Notes: generated from the letters alone by a model not told the origin. A stretch of DNA of 64,000 bases from Rudaea sp. (GCA_031291055.1 JARLJU010000264.1:1-64000), one strand, 5' to 3'; shown: positions 10,021 to 19,371, counted from the first letter of the stretch. Translations and numbers: made by a program.

Positions 10021-10548
10021 ATGAGAAATAATATCATTTTATATTTTGCAACAATTGTGAGTGCCGCGATGCTCGGCGCCTGCTCGCAACCCGGGTCGCC
10101 GGCCGTAGCAGCAAGCAAGCCCGATTACGATGCCGCCTCGGTGGTGGCGGCCATCCGCGCCGTCGGCGCGCAGGCCGATTCCAGCGTGGAGGTGCATCCG
10201 CTGCGCGATCCCGCCCTCGACGGCATGCTCAAGCAGGCCCACGATTTCGAGGCGCAGCAGCAGATCACGCAGGCCCTGGATGCGGTCGGAAAGGCACTGA
10301 AGATCGCGCCGGACTCACCCGACATCCTGCAATACGAAGCCGAGCTGCGCATCGAAGCGCGCGACTGGAAGCAGGCGGCGGAACTGGCGCAGAAATCGTG
10401 GGAACTCGGCCCGAAGGTCGGTGGCCTGTGCGCACGCAATCTGGAAACCGTCGCGCGCGCACGCACGACCCTCGGCGATACCGCCGGTGCCGCGCAGGCG
10501 CGCCAGCAACAGACCGGGTGTCGGGTGCCGCCGCCGGTGCGCTTGTGA
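10021..10548 (+). CDS. TPR-like lipoprotein
   Basis: A 175-residue lipoprotein whose signal peptide ends in the lipobox LGAC, with Cys21 as the lipidation site. The mature part contains two or three TPR-like helices (AHDFEAQQQITQALDAVGKA, then an LEAxxxDW-like unit) and ends in a short Cys-containing tail. The ATG at 10021 is preceded by AAGGTG at a suitable distance; the open frame extends further upstream but would run into the PBP1b gene. It starts 35 bases after mrcB, so co-transcription is likely. By analogy with E. coli LpoB it could be an outer-membrane partner of PBP1b, but the sequence is not recognisably LpoB-like, so this is only a suggestion from position. The first 40 bases are strikingly AT-rich compared with the surroundings. 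Confidence 0.8.
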   Translation: MRNNIILYFATIVSAAMLGACSQPGSPAVAASKPDYDAASVVAAIRAVGAQADSSVEVHPLRDPALDGMLKQAHDFEAQQQITQALDAVGKALKIAPDSPDILQYEAELRIEARDWKQAAELAQKSWELGPKVGGLCARNLETVARARTTLGDTAGAAQARQQQTGCRVPPPVRL

Positions 10549-10727
10549 CTGGACTGCATTCCTTTCATGTCTAAGGGAAGCTTCCGCTCGCCCTGCGGTC
10601 GAGCGAGTCAGCTCGATGGTCGTTTTGACGGGACTTCGTACCGGAAAAAGCATAGCTTTCGCTCGCCGCGGGCGAGTGGAAGCTCCGGATTTACAAACGT
10701 TCAGATACACCGCACGGATTTGCGTCA
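10549..10727. repeat. Intergenic region with a dispersed hairpin repeat
   Basis: This gap between the lipoprotein and the helicase holds a near-perfect inverted repeat at 10654-10684: the arms read AGCTTTCGCTCGCC and GGCGAGTGGAAGCT around a GCG centre, with two mismatches. A similar half-element (GCTTCCGCTCGCCCTGCGG) lies about 85 bases upstream. A related hairpin appears at 34504-34535. No gene is seen here; the promoter of the helicase gene must lie within or next to these repeats. Confidence 0.55.
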
Positions 10728-12653
10728 ATGATCGGCAGCAAGAGCGCCCGTGAACTGCTCGGCCCCGACGGCCCGTTCGTGCGTGAAGTCCCCAACTTCA
10801 CCCCGCGCGACTGCCAGCAGGTCATGGCCGAAGCCGTCGAGGAAGCGATCGCCGATGGCCATAGCCTGATCGCGGAAGCCGGCACCGGCACGGGCAAGAC
10901 CTTTGCCTATCTTGTGCCTGCCTTGCTTTCGGGCAAGCGCGTGATCGTCTCGACCGGCACCAAGACCTTGCAGGATCAGTTGTTCCATCGCGACCTGCCG
11001 CGCGTGCGCGACGTGCTTGGCGTGCGGCTGAAGACGAGTCTGCTCAAGGGCCGTGCAAATTACCTGTGCCTTTACCGGCTCGAACAGACCGCCAAGGACG
11101 GGCGCCTGCCCTCGCGCGATCAGGTCGCGCAATTGCAGGCTATCCGCACATGGGCGCAGCGCACCGGCAGTGGCGATCGTGGCGAATTTGCCGACGTACC
11201 CGAGGACTCGGCGTTGTGGCCGCGGGTGACTTCAACCGCGGAAAACTGCCTCGGCGCGGAATGTCCCATGTTCGCCGACTGTTTTGTGGTCAAGGCGCGA
11301 CGCGCGGCGCAGGAAGCGGACCTCGTCGTCGTCAATCATCATCTGCTGTTTGCGGACCTAGCGATCAAGCAGGAAGGCTTCGGCGAAATCCTGCCCGGCG
11401 CGAACGCGTTCATTCTCGATGAAGCGCACCAGATTCCGGAACTGGCCGGAGTATTTTTTTCCACCAGCGTCACGTCTCGGCAGATCAGCGAACTGGCGCA
11501 GGATACCCTGGCCGAGTGCGCTTCGGTCACCGGCGCGCTGGCAAGTCTGCGCGAACCCCTCGACGCGATCGTCCCCGCGGTCAAGCGCACTCGCCTGGCC
11601 CTGGACAAGCTGCCGCTCAAGGGCGCATTCGCGCAAATCGAAAATGATGCCGCGATCGGCGCGGAACTGCAGACGCTGGCCACAGCGTTGCGCAAGCTCG
11701 CCGATGCGCTTGCCCAGCAGGCGGAACGCTCGCGTGGCATGGACACGATGCATGAACGCGCCGAGGCCCTGTGCGGGCGTCTGGCCGGCGTGCTCGACGG
11801 CGGTGCGCACGAATGGGTGCATTGGTACGAATTGTTCGCGCAGGGATTTTCGCTGCACGCCACGCCGCTGGATCTGGCGCCGCCGTTGCGCACTTTGCGC
11901 GAGCAGTCGCGGGCGAGCTGGATTTTCACCTCGGCGACGCTGTCGGTGGCCGGGCGGTTCGATCATTTCGCCAATCAGCTGGGACTAGACGATCCGGTTG
12001 CGCTGAGCCTGCCGAGTCCGTTCGACTTCGCGCATCAGGCCCTGCTGTATCTGCCGCAAGGACTGCCCGATCCGAACGCAGCCGACTACACTGAGCGCGT
12101 GGTCGCAGCTGCGCGGCCGGTGCTGCATGCGGCGCGCGGGCGCACATTCATCCTGTTCACCTCGCATCGGGCCTTGCGCCGCGCCGCCGAATTGCTTGTC
12201 GATGCGCCGTATCCGCTGTTCATCCAGGGCACGGCGCCGCGCCATCAATTGCTCACCGAATTCCGCGAGTCGGGCAACGGTGTGTTGCTTGGCGCGGCGA
12301 GTTTCTGGGAAGGCGTCGACGTGGCCGGCGAAGCGCTGTCTTGTGTAATCATCGACAAATTGCCTTTTGCGGCGCCGGATGATCCGGTGCTGGAAGCGCG
12401 CCTGGCAGCATTGCGCGAAGCCGGCGGCAATCCGTTCTTCGAGTGGCAGGTACCAGCGGCTGCCATCGCGCTCAAGCAGGGCGCCGGCCGGCTGATCCGC
12501 GACGTGGACGATCGCGGCGTGCTGATGCTGTGCGATCCGCGCCTGACATCACGCGCCTATGGCAAGCTGTTCCTGAAAAGCCTGCCGCCGTTGCCGGCGA
12601 CGCGCAGCCTCGGCGACGTGCAGGGTTTTTTCAGCCCGCGCTTGATCGCATGA
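10728..12653 (+). CDS. yoaA: ATP-dependent DNA helicase YoaA (DinG/XPD family)
   Basis: A 641-residue superfamily 2 Fe-S helicase. Walker A is AGTGTGKT at residues 51-58 and the Walker B DEAH box is at about 231. Four cysteines at 114, 174, 179 and 185 are spaced as in the XPD-type [4Fe-4S] domain. C-terminal motifs include FILFTSHRALRRAAELL and AIALKQGAGRLIRD (motif VI). Length matches YoaA (about 640) better than DinG (about 715). YoaA is a 5'-3' helicase linked to repair of stalled forks and, in E. coli, works with the clamp-loader subunit HolC. The Fe-S cluster creates a need met by the suf operon elsewhere in the window. The stop overlaps the start of the next gene. Confidence 0.93.
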   Translation: MIGSKSARELLGPDGPFVREVPNFTPRDCQQVMAEAVEEAIADGHSLIAEAGTGTGKTFAYLVPALLSGKRVIVSTGTKTLQDQLFHRDLPRVRDVLGVRLKTSLLKGRANYLCLYRLEQTAKDGRLPSRDQVAQLQAIRTWAQRTGSGDRGEFADVPEDSALWPRVTSTAENCLGAECPMFADCFVVKARRAAQEADLVVVNHHLLFADLAIKQEGFGEILPGANAFILDEAHQIPELAGVFFSTSVTSRQISELAQDTLAECASVTGALASLREPLDAIVPAVKRTRLALDKLPLKGAFAQIENDAAIGAELQTLATALRKLADALAQQAERSRGMDTMHERAEALCGRLAGVLDGGAHEWVHWYELFAQGFSLHATPLDLAPPLRTLREQSRASWIFTSATLSVAGRFDHFANQLGLDDPVALSLPSPFDFAHQALLYLPQGLPDPNAADYTERVVAAARPVLHAARGRTFILFTSHRALRRAAELLVDAPYPLFIQGTAPRHQLLTEFRESGNGVLLGAASFWEGVDVAGEALSCVIIDKLPFAAPDDPVLEARLAALREAGGNPFFEWQVPAAAIALKQGAGRLIRDVDDRGVLMLCDPRLTSRAYGKLFLKSLPPLPATRSLGDVQGFFSPRLIA

Positions 12654-13465
12654 TGAACGAAGTTCCATACCGCATCGAACTCAACGGCATCGCTGCGCGC
12701 GCCGAGGACCTGCGTACGCTGGTGCAGACGAACTACGGCCACTTCACTTCGATGCAGGTGCGCGATTGCCGCGTGCGCGGCTTGAACCTGCATCTGGACC
12801 GGCTCGTTGGCGCCACGCATGAACTGTTCGGGTGCGGGCTGGATCGCGAGCGCGTGCGCGATTGTCTGCGTCATGCCATCGCTGCCGATGCGCGCCCGCT
12901 GTCGCTGCGCGTCAACGTGTTTTCACGCACGCTCGACAGGGCGCAGATGGCGATGCCATCGGCCGCAGACGTTCTGGTCATCGTCGGTGCCGCGGCGATG
13001 CCGACGACGGCGCCGCTGCGCCTGAAATCGTTCCGCTACCAGCGCGACACGCCGACAATCAAGCACGTCGGCACATTTCCACTTTTCCACCGGCGGCGGC
13101 TGGCACAGCGGGCAGGTTTCGACGATGCCTTGTTCGTCGCCGCCGACGGCGGTATCTGCGAGGCCTCGGTCTGGAACATCGGTTTCCATGACGGGCGGGG
13201 AGTGGTCTGGCCGGATGGCCCGCAGCTCAACGGCATCGGCATGCGCCTGTTGCAGGCCGGACTGGCCCGCTGCGGCGTACCCAGCGTGACGCGGCCGGTC
13301 CTCATGCGGGAAATAGCGGGTTTCCGTGCGACTTTCCTGACCAACTCGACCACGATCGCCTGTCCCGTCAGCCGCATCGACAATATTGAATTCCCGTCCG
13401 ATGGCGCGCTGACGACGATGCTCGAAAGCTGCCACGAAACCAATTCCTGGGAAACCGTGGGATAA
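12650..13465 (+). CDS. Class IV aminotransferase (aminodeoxychorismate lyase or D-/branched-chain aminotransferase type)
   Basis: A PLP-dependent fold-type IV enzyme of 271 residues. The expected Schiff-base lysine is K138 in PTIKHVGTF, and the C-terminal cofactor-binding region has EASVWNIGF and ATFLTNSTTI. The start is the ATGATG at 12650, overlapping the yoaA stop, which implies translational coupling. Family members include PabC (4-amino-4-deoxychorismate lyase), IlvE and D-amino-acid transaminase; motifs alone do not separate them. No pabA or pabB lies nearby, so no specific symbol is given. Confidence 0.82.
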   Translation: MMNEVPYRIELNGIAARAEDLRTLVQTNYGHFTSMQVRDCRVRGLNLHLDRLVGATHELFGCGLDRERVRDCLRHAIAADARPLSLRVNVFSRTLDRAQMAMPSAADVLVIVGAAAMPTTAPLRLKSFRYQRDTPTIKHVGTFPLFHRRRLAQRAGFDDALFVAADGGICEASVWNIGFHDGRGVVWPDGPQLNGIGMRLLQAGLARCGVPSVTRPVLMREIAGFRATFLTNSTTIACPVSRIDNIEFPSDGALTTMLESCHETNSWETVG

Positions 13466-13588
13466 TTGCTGCCTGCGGATCAAGCGCCGCGTGCGCGGCC
13501 CCCGTTGCCCGCATTTCGCCACGATCGGTCCGCTGCGCCGCCATGTTTTCGCGTTGCAATCTCCGCCATGGTCCCGCGGAGAAACCTC

Positions 13589-14929
13589 ATGGCGACGAAC
13601 CTGTTCCAGTCCACAACCTTCAAGGTGCTCGGCATCGGGTTCCTCGCCCTGCTGATGCTGATTCCGCTGGCGCAGGTGCAAGGACTCATCGGCGAGCGCA
13701 GCTCGCTGCGCGAGCAGGCCGTCGATGCGATTGCCCGGCGCTGGGGCGCGCAGCAGCAGCTTGGAGGCCCGGTACTGGCGATTCCCAAACGCACGCGCGT
13801 GCAGACCAGTACCGGCTGGATCACGCGGGAAAGCACCGAAATCCTCTTGCCCGACCGACTCGATATCCGCGGCACGCTCGCGCCGGAAACGCGCCGCTAC
13901 GGCATCTATGACACGCCCGTGTATACCGCCGAACTCAAACTTAATGGCAGTTTTGCGGCGAGCGATTTCAGGGCGCTTGGCAGTGCGGAGACGACGTACC
14001 TGTGGGATCGCGCGGAACTGCGTCTGCCAGTCGGCGACGTGCGCGGCATTCGTCGCGTGTCGCCGCTGGGTTTTGCCGGTGCGCAATACAATCTCGGGCC
14101 GGGCGATGGCGATGTCGGCAACGTCAGCACGATTGCCGTGGCGCTGGATTTGTCCAAGCCCAATGTGGCGGACATCAAGGATAACCTCCCGTTCGAACTG
14201 GAATTGACTCTCGCCGGCACGCAGAGCCTGGGACTCTTGCCGCTGGCGCGGCACACCGAAGCAGTACTCAGCGCGCCTTGGGCCGATCCGAGTTTCGACG
14301 GCGCGTTCCTGCCGGCCGAGCGGCGCGTCGATGCCACCGGTTTCGATGCGCACTGGCAGGTTCTTGATCTGAACCGCAGCTTCGGCCAGCACTGGCAGCA
14401 GGATGCCGAGCACGTCCAGAATCTGCGCTCTGCGGGTTTCGGCGTCGACCTGTATCAGCCGGCGGGCGTCTACCAGCAGAACGAACGTGCAGGCAAGTAC
14501 GGCGTGCTGTTCATCGTGCTGACCTTCATTGCCTTTTTCCTGTTCGAGGTGCTGAAGAAGCTACGCGTGCATCCGGTGCAATATCTGCTGATCGGCCTGG
14601 CGCTGACGACCTTCTATGTCGTGCTGCTGGCGTTGTCGGAACAGGTCGGGTTCGCGCTGGCGTATCTGGCGGCAGCGGCGGCCGTCGTGGTGATGGTGGC
14701 AGGTTACGCGGCGGCATTGCTGCGCTCGCGACGCACTGGCCTGAGTCTGGGCGCCCTGCTGGCGCTGGTGTACGCACTGCTGTACGGTTTGATCGTCAGT
14801 GAGCAATACTCGTTGCTGATGGGCGCGCTGGCGCTGCTGGCGATCATGGCAGCGTTGATGTATTTCACCCGCAAGGTGGATTGGTATACAAATTATTTCG
14901 ACGCTGCCGTCTCTGCGGCACCGCGTTGA
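13589..14929 (+). CDS. creD: Inner membrane protein CreD
   Basis: A 446-residue protein of the CreD/CET family. One N-terminal membrane helix (about 12-32) is followed by a periplasmic domain of roughly 280 residues and five or six C-terminal helices, the usual CreD architecture. The start at 13589 is chosen because GGAG sits seven bases upstream; ATG at 13568 is an alternative. CreD is an envelope-stress protein controlled by CreBC in enterobacteria and linked to beta-lactam responses and cell shape. No creB or creC is in the window, so regulation here is unknown. The gene ends 14 bases before tsaB. Confidence 0.9.
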   Translation: MATNLFQSTTFKVLGIGFLALLMLIPLAQVQGLIGERSSLREQAVDAIARRWGAQQQLGGPVLAIPKRTRVQTSTGWITRESTEILLPDRLDIRGTLAPETRRYGIYDTPVYTAELKLNGSFAASDFRALGSAETTYLWDRAELRLPVGDVRGIRRVSPLGFAGAQYNLGPGDGDVGNVSTIAVALDLSKPNVADIKDNLPFELELTLAGTQSLGLLPLARHTEAVLSAPWADPSFDGAFLPAERRVDATGFDAHWQVLDLNRSFGQHWQQDAEHVQNLRSAGFGVDLYQPAGVYQQNERAGKYGVLFIVLTFIAFFLFEVLKKLRVHPVQYLLIGLALTTFYVVLLALSEQVGFALAYLAAAAAVVVMVAGYAAALLRSRRTGLSLGALLALVYALLYGLIVSEQYSLLMGALALLAIMAALMYFTRKVDWYTNYFDAAVSAAPR

Positions 14930-14943
14930 AAGGAATGACGACA

Positions 14944-15642
14944 ATGAACCTGCTTGCGCTCGACACTGCCACCGAATCCTGTTCCGCCGCCCTGCTGTGC
15001 GGCGACAGCCTGCTCGAACGCAGCGAACTGGCGCCGCGCCGGCATGCCGAGCTGATTCTGCCGATGATCGATTCGCTGCTGAACGAGGCCGGTCTGTCGC
15101 GCCGCCAGATCGACGGCATTGCTGTCGGTCGCGGCCCCGGTGCGTTCACCGGCGTGCGCCTGGCGATTTCCGTGGCGCAGGGCCTGGCCCTGGGCCTGGA
15201 TATTCCGGTGGTGCCGGTCTCGTCCCTGGCGGCACTGGCGCAGGACGTTCCCGCCGATGTGCAACAAGGCGCTGCGATTCTCGCAGTGATCGACGCGCGC
15301 ATGGGCGAAATCTATGCCGGCGTGTTCCGGCGCGGTACGGCTGGCCTGGTGGAAACCGTCGGCGAGGAGTCCGTCGTGCGTGCCAGCGAGTTGATTTTGC
15401 TGCAAAGTGAACAATGGTGCATCGTCGGCAGCGGCTGGGATGCCTATCGCGACGAGCTATCCGTGCACCTGAATGCCTTGCCGCGCTGGGCGGACGGTGC
15501 GCGCTATCCGCAGGCCCACGCCATCGCGCGCCTGGCCCAGCCTCAGTTTGCCGCCGGCCGCGGCGTCAGCCCCGAATACGCGTTGCCGGTGTATCTGCGC
15601 GACAAGGTGGCGTTGACGATTGAGGAACAGCGGGCGCGTTGA
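14944..15642 (+). CDS. tsaB: tRNA threonylcarbamoyladenosine biosynthesis protein TsaB
   Basis: A 232-residue protein that begins MNLLALDTATESCSAAL and contains GIAVGRGPGAFTGVRLAIS, both hallmarks of TsaB. It forms a dimer scaffold with TsaD and TsaE for making the t6A modification at position 37 of ANN-decoding tRNAs. The ATG at 14944 is preferred over 14935 because AAAGGA is correctly spaced for it. Length equals that of E. coli TsaB. It follows creD closely and converges on the methyltransferase gene. Confidence 0.95.
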   Translation: MNLLALDTATESCSAALLCGDSLLERSELAPRRHAELILPMIDSLLNEAGLSRRQIDGIAVGRGPGAFTGVRLAISVAQGLALGLDIPVVPVSSLAALAQDVPADVQQGAAILAVIDARMGEIYAGVFRRGTAGLVETVGEESVVRASELILLQSEQWCIVGSGWDAYRDELSVHLNALPRWADGARYPQAHAIARLAQPQFAAGRGVSPEYALPVYLRDKVALTIEEQRAR

Positions 15643-15651
15643 ACTGAAGAC

Positions 15652-16536
15652 TCAGATCCGCTCGATCCAGAAGCTGCCACCGGCAAATGCGCGGCCGTCC
15701 GCGAACGCCAGGGCGGAGCGCACTAGGTCCGGGAAACGCCAGTAGGCATAGCTGCAGCCGAATATCACGCGAAATCCGCTGCTGCACATCAGCAATGCGC
15801 GCAGCAGATATTGTTCGTTCCAGCTGCGGTTTTCATCCAGCACCCATTCGCGCGGGTAGTCGTGCGGCAGAAAAATGTCGTGGATGTGTATGCGCACACC
15901 CGCCGCCAGCCGCGGCAAGACTTCGAAGTAGAGGAAGTTCACATCGCTACCTGTTTTCGCGACGTGCGAAGAATCGATGAAAAGGATGTCTCCCGCCTGC
16001 AACGCAGTGAACTCGCCGAGCGGCACGGCCTGGACTTTTTCCTCGATCAGCCTTGCCACTCCCGGAACGCCGTTGCGGAGGAATGCGCGCGGATATGGCT
16101 CGATGCAGGTTATTTCACAGCTGCCTCCGAGAAAGCGGCGGTTCACATCGGCGGCCAGCAGTGTAGAAAAGCCCGATCCCACTTCGATCAGATGCCGTGG
16201 ACGCCATTCACGCAGGAGGACAAACATCGTGCGCGAATCTAGCCAGCTGAATTGGGAGTTTCGCGTGTAGAACTCCTGCAGCTCCGGTTTCTCCTCAAGA
16301 TGTTCGGGGTAGTCGTACTCGCGAATAAAGCGCGGAAACGAATCGCGCAGGATGCGTTCGTGGCCGGTATCGTCGAAGTCGATGCCCCGAATATCCGGGT
16401 GTTCGGGCCACAGAAGGGCCGCGTCCAGTTCGGCGGGATTTACGATGGGAGAGTAGAAATGCCCATTTTCGTGCGCGGTACTGACACCGCTGTGATCGGA
16501 AGACGTTTCATCAGGCGCGTCGTTGGGCCGAGACAT
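15652..16536 (-). CDS. Class I SAM-dependent methyltransferase
   Basis: A 294-residue protein with a Rossmann-type SAM site LIEVGSGFSTLL, an acidic residue after strand 2 (CIEPYP) and a strand-4 region GDILFIDSSHVAKTGSD, close to the Methyltransf_24 group. The start at 16536 is preferred because longer versions would overlap the upstream gene; no strong ribosome-binding site is visible. The WPEHPDIRGIDFD and EEKPELQEFYTRN regions recall methyltransferases found in sugar-polymer clusters, so the substrate is probably a glycan or its precursor, which is inference. It is 136 bases downstream of another methyltransferase on the same strand. Confidence 0.82.
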   Translation of the reverse strand: MSRPNDAPDETSSDHSGVSTAHENGHFYSPIVNPAELDAALLWPEHPDIRGIDFDDTGHERILRDSFPRFIREYDYPEHLEEKPELQEFYTRNSQFSWLDSRTMFVLLREWRPRHLIEVGSGFSTLLAADVNRRFLGGSCEITCIEPYPRAFLRNGVPGVARLIEEKVQAVPLGEFTALQAGDILFIDSSHVAKTGSDVNFLYFEVLPRLAAGVRIHIHDIFLPHDYPREWVLDENRSWNEQYLLRALLMCSSGFRVIFGCSYAYWRFPDLVRSALAFADGRAFAGGSFWIERI

Positions 16537-16672
16537 GGGCGTGAAGATCGGCGGGGCAATTGCAATAACATAACATCCATCAGGGTTTTGCGCAGCCAGG
16601 CCCGCAGATTGCCATCGAACGCAGAGCTTTGTCAGTGCGGTTCGTACATGCTGGCTATGAAGCGTGCAGGGT

Positions 16673-17452
16673 TCAGAAGTAACGGCTGCGCACGTAACAG
16701 AAGGCCCGCTCATCACCCTTTGCTGTAGCCGGGTCGGAATCGACGGTGTTGCCGAGCGTCATGAAATCCATGATGTCCCATCCGCAGCGGTTGAGGATAC
16801 GCTTCAGCCCGGCTTCGGAAAACATCCAGAAATTGGTTGAATCGTTGTTGGTCTCGTCGGGTGCGACCAGATAGGCCACGGGCGCGCCACGCAGTTCGAT
16901 TCTGGTCGGGTTGACGTCACCCGTTCTCCCTTCATTGCCTTGGGCGACATTGAAGCGTGTTACTCGCGTGCTGATGAACGCATAGCGCGCGCATCTTGCG
17001 AGTGACTCCAGCGCGAAATAGGGGTTTTTCAGGTGATAGAGAATGCCCAGAAAGAACGCCAGCTCGTAGCGTTCGGCCTGCAGCTTGAATTGTGCGTCGA
17101 GATCGGTTTCCAGAATCTCCACTTTCGATCCCAGGGTCTGTTTCAAGAGACGCACTCCGCGGCAACCGTTGAAATTTGTCGGCGGAAAGTCGGCGACATG
17201 AACGCGACAGCCCAGCGATTCGAGGAAAAACGCGGCGTCTCCGTCCGCTGCTCCGATATCGACGACCGGACCATCGCCGATGCGGCCGAGAAAATCGCGA
17301 TTTTCGCCGGTCAGCAATTGATTGAGTATGTGAAAATTGTCCAGCGTGCCGTACGGGTACCAGCCGAATTCGGCTGGCGCCAAGTCCCGCTTCACTTTTT
17401 CTAGCTGCCGACGGTAGCGTTGGGAAGCAGAGTCGAGTTGTGCGATGTCCAT
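16673..17452 (-). CDS. Class I SAM-dependent methyltransferase (CmoB-like fold)
   Basis: A 259-residue protein. The SAM-binding motif is GPVVDIGAADGDAAFFLESL, with a strand-4 region YELAFFLGILYHLKNPYFAL that closely recalls the CmoB/DUF1698 group. It lacks the N-terminal half of CmoB and is probably not the tRNA-modifying enzyme. Relatives occur in O-antigen and surface-glycan loci. It is the first gene after the broken membrane-protein gene on the same strand, with a 65-base gap. Substrate unknown. Confidence 0.8.
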   Translation of the reverse strand: MDIAQLDSASQRYRRQLEKVKRDLAPAEFGWYPYGTLDNFHILNQLLTGENRDFLGRIGDGPVVDIGAADGDAAFFLESLGCRVHVADFPPTNFNGCRGVRLLKQTLGSKVEILETDLDAQFKLQAERYELAFFLGILYHLKNPYFALESLARCARYAFISTRVTRFNVAQGNEGRTGDVNPTRIELRGAPVAYLVAPDETNNDSTNFWMFSEAGLKRILNRCGWDIMDFMTLGNTVDSDPATAKGDERAFCYVRSRYF

Positions 17453-17517
17453 GGGCTATTCTTTATTGAGGTCCTGTACCATCTACCAATTTTGGCGTTG
17501 TTCCTTTTCCAACCTTG

Positions 17518-18268
17518 CTACTCGGCAGCCGCTTGCGGCGTCAAATCGAGCTCGCTTAGACCAGAAACATCATACATATCGTAGCTGGAATCAGTTATTG
17601 AATGTACTGCCGGATTCTCGGCCAATTCCCTGCTCAGGTTTGCAATCATCGGTGAAATATGTATGGTCGAATCCGAGGCGGCGGCGTGTCCGGCATTCGG
17701 CGTTATCAAGTATCTCACGCTGGTATCGACAAGATATTTCAGGAACAGTGCGCGACCTTGCAAGAGTTCGGCGCGCGCATAGGAAATATCGGCCAGGCCT
17801 TCGAAGATTGCGGGCAGGCTGAATCCCGGCTCGTCGTCCACGTAACCGACCATGTGGACTGCACCATGTTGCGCGCGCAGATGGCCAGCAATGCACGCAA
17901 TTCCGCAATGAATTGCGACATCTCTCTATAGTTATGAATGCCGCGGTCGAGCGTAAAATCGAAAGGGCGCGTTCCTGTCATCGATGCAGCGCTCATGAAG
18001 CCGTATGCGGCCTGGAAACCGCAGAATGCGACGGTACATGCCACGAAGATGGCGCGTGCCCGGGGATATGCAGTGACGCTGCGCCACCGATCTGCATTCG
18101 CCTATCGGGAGTGGGGGCATCCGGGCCGGCGCCGCCGGCGATTTCGCCCAGTAGGTGCCAGCCATCGAACGCCAACGCTTCGCTCAGCATGCAGTACAAA
18201 AACATATCGTAGCGATAATGCCCTGAGAGTGCGTGCGTGTCAGGTAGTTGCGAGGCCTGCGCTGTCAT
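17518..18268 (-). pseudogene. Frameshifted membrane-associated protein, function unknown
   Basis: Three consecutive open pieces in three different frames together read like one protein of about 250 residues. The first starts with ATG at 18268, overlapping the acyltransferase stop (ATGA). It changes frame near 18095-18105, continues as NADRWRSVTAYPRARAIF plus a membrane helix (VACTVAFCGFQAAYGFM), then changes frame again near 17895-17905 into LRAQHGAVHMVGYVDDEPGF and runs to a stop at 17518. The joined sequence suggests the end of a polytopic protein or a small membrane-anchored enzyme of the surface-polysaccharide set; I do not recognise the family. It may be a genuine pseudogene, a truncated import, or the result of sequencing indels. 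Confidence 0.6.
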
Positions 18269-19371
18269 TTATGTTCGACAACGAGAGTTCTATTTTTCAG
18301 GCTAAGTGCTGGCTTCTCCACGATGTGCCAAGACAGCATGGCGCAAAACAAAGTTAGTGGCAGGCTGAGGACGAAAATCAGCAGTGGCCGGGTCGGCACG
18401 CCGAACCAGTGTGCGACTGCCTGTCCGATCGGGAAACCCCAAAGATAGAGCCCATACGAGTAGTCGCCGAGCCGGTTGAAAAAGTGGAAATTGGGACAAT
18501 AAGCAAACCAGAAGCTGGCGTAGGTGACTAATGCACCCAGGGCCCAGGGAAAGGTGGCAGTGCGATGCACGGCCAACGCCAGTGCGAATATGACGAGCAG
18601 CAGCCATCCGTTGACCGGCACCCACTCGCGGTTTACATAGCAGAATGCGCCGGCGAGAAAGAAGGCGGCGAGACGGACAAAATCCGGGTGCGGTACAAGC
18701 GGCAACTGATCAGGCCTGAACAAACCGACCGCGAACAGTGTTGAAAAGACGCAGTTGGCGAGCCAGCGTTTGCGCAGTACACCGAGCATGCCGAGAATCG
18801 CCACCCACAGATACATGCGTACCTCGGCGGGCAGAGTCCAGATCGATCCATTGACAACAGCCGGATAAGGGTTGTGCACGAAAACGCCAGGCAGGTTCCA
18901 TAAAAGATCGGTGCCGAATTGTAGGTTGACAATTGCGTAGTTTCCCGTGGCTGGCGATGTCCAGTAGTCCCACAACGGCAAGTCCGAATAGACGGCACCG
19001 AGCAGGTATGCTGTGAGCGCCATGCACGCAGCGTATGCGGGAAGCACGCGCAGGGCACGCGACTTGAGGAAGATTTCCAATTGCGCACGGTGTACATAGC
19101 TGCTGGTAACGAGAAAACCGCTGATGACGAAAAATATGTCGACAGCCAGCGATCCGGTGTAGATGCCACTGCCCATGTTGGCACGCGCGATAAAATCGCG
19201 GGCTCCCGGAATTCCGGACAAGGCGTAGCTGTGGCCGAAGATAACCGCCGTTGCGGCAATGAAGCGAAGCAACAGGAAATTGTCCTGCGGCTGCTGCAGA
19301 CAATCAGCCAGCGTCTTTAAGCGCAGTAAGCGCACGAGCGGACCTCGGCTTCTATATGGGGACGAAGGCAT
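18265..19371 (-). CDS. OafA/YrhL-type membrane acyltransferase
   Basis: A 368-residue polytopic protein of the acyltransferase-3 family. The start at 19371 puts FLLLRFIAATAVIFGHSYAL near the N-terminus, as in the family, including the catalytic-type His in FGHSYAL. SLAVDIFFVISGFLVTSSY and an Arg-containing RALRVLPAY loop are further family hallmarks. About ten membrane helices can be counted. Such proteins transfer acetyl or other acyl groups to O-antigen, peptidoglycan or exopolysaccharide on the periplasmic face. Its stop overlaps the start of the broken gene that follows, suggesting an operon with the two methyltransferases beyond it. Confidence 0.9.
   Translation of the reverse strand: MPSSPYRSRGPLVRLLRLKTLADCLQQPQDNFLLLRFIAATAVIFGHSYALSGIPGARDFIARANMGSGIYTGSLAVDIFFVISGFLVTSSYVHRAQLEIFLKSRALRVLPAYAACMALTAYLLGAVYSDLPLWDYWTSPATGNYAIVNLQFGTDLLWNLPGVFVHNPYPAVVNGSIWTLPAEVRMYLWVAILGMLGVLRKRWLANCVFSTLFAVGLFRPDQLPLVPHPDFVRLAAFFLAGAFCYVNREWVPVNGWLLLVIFALALAVHRTATFPWALGALVTYASFWFAYCPNFHFFNRLGDYSYGLYLWGFPIGQAVAHWFGVPTRPLLIFVLSLPLTLFCAMLSWHIVEKPALSLKNRTLVVEHK

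Noticed and set aside
12923..14413. A 496-codon open frame opposite the aminotransferase and creD
   Set aside because: Spans two well-supported genes on the other strand and has no recognisable domain.
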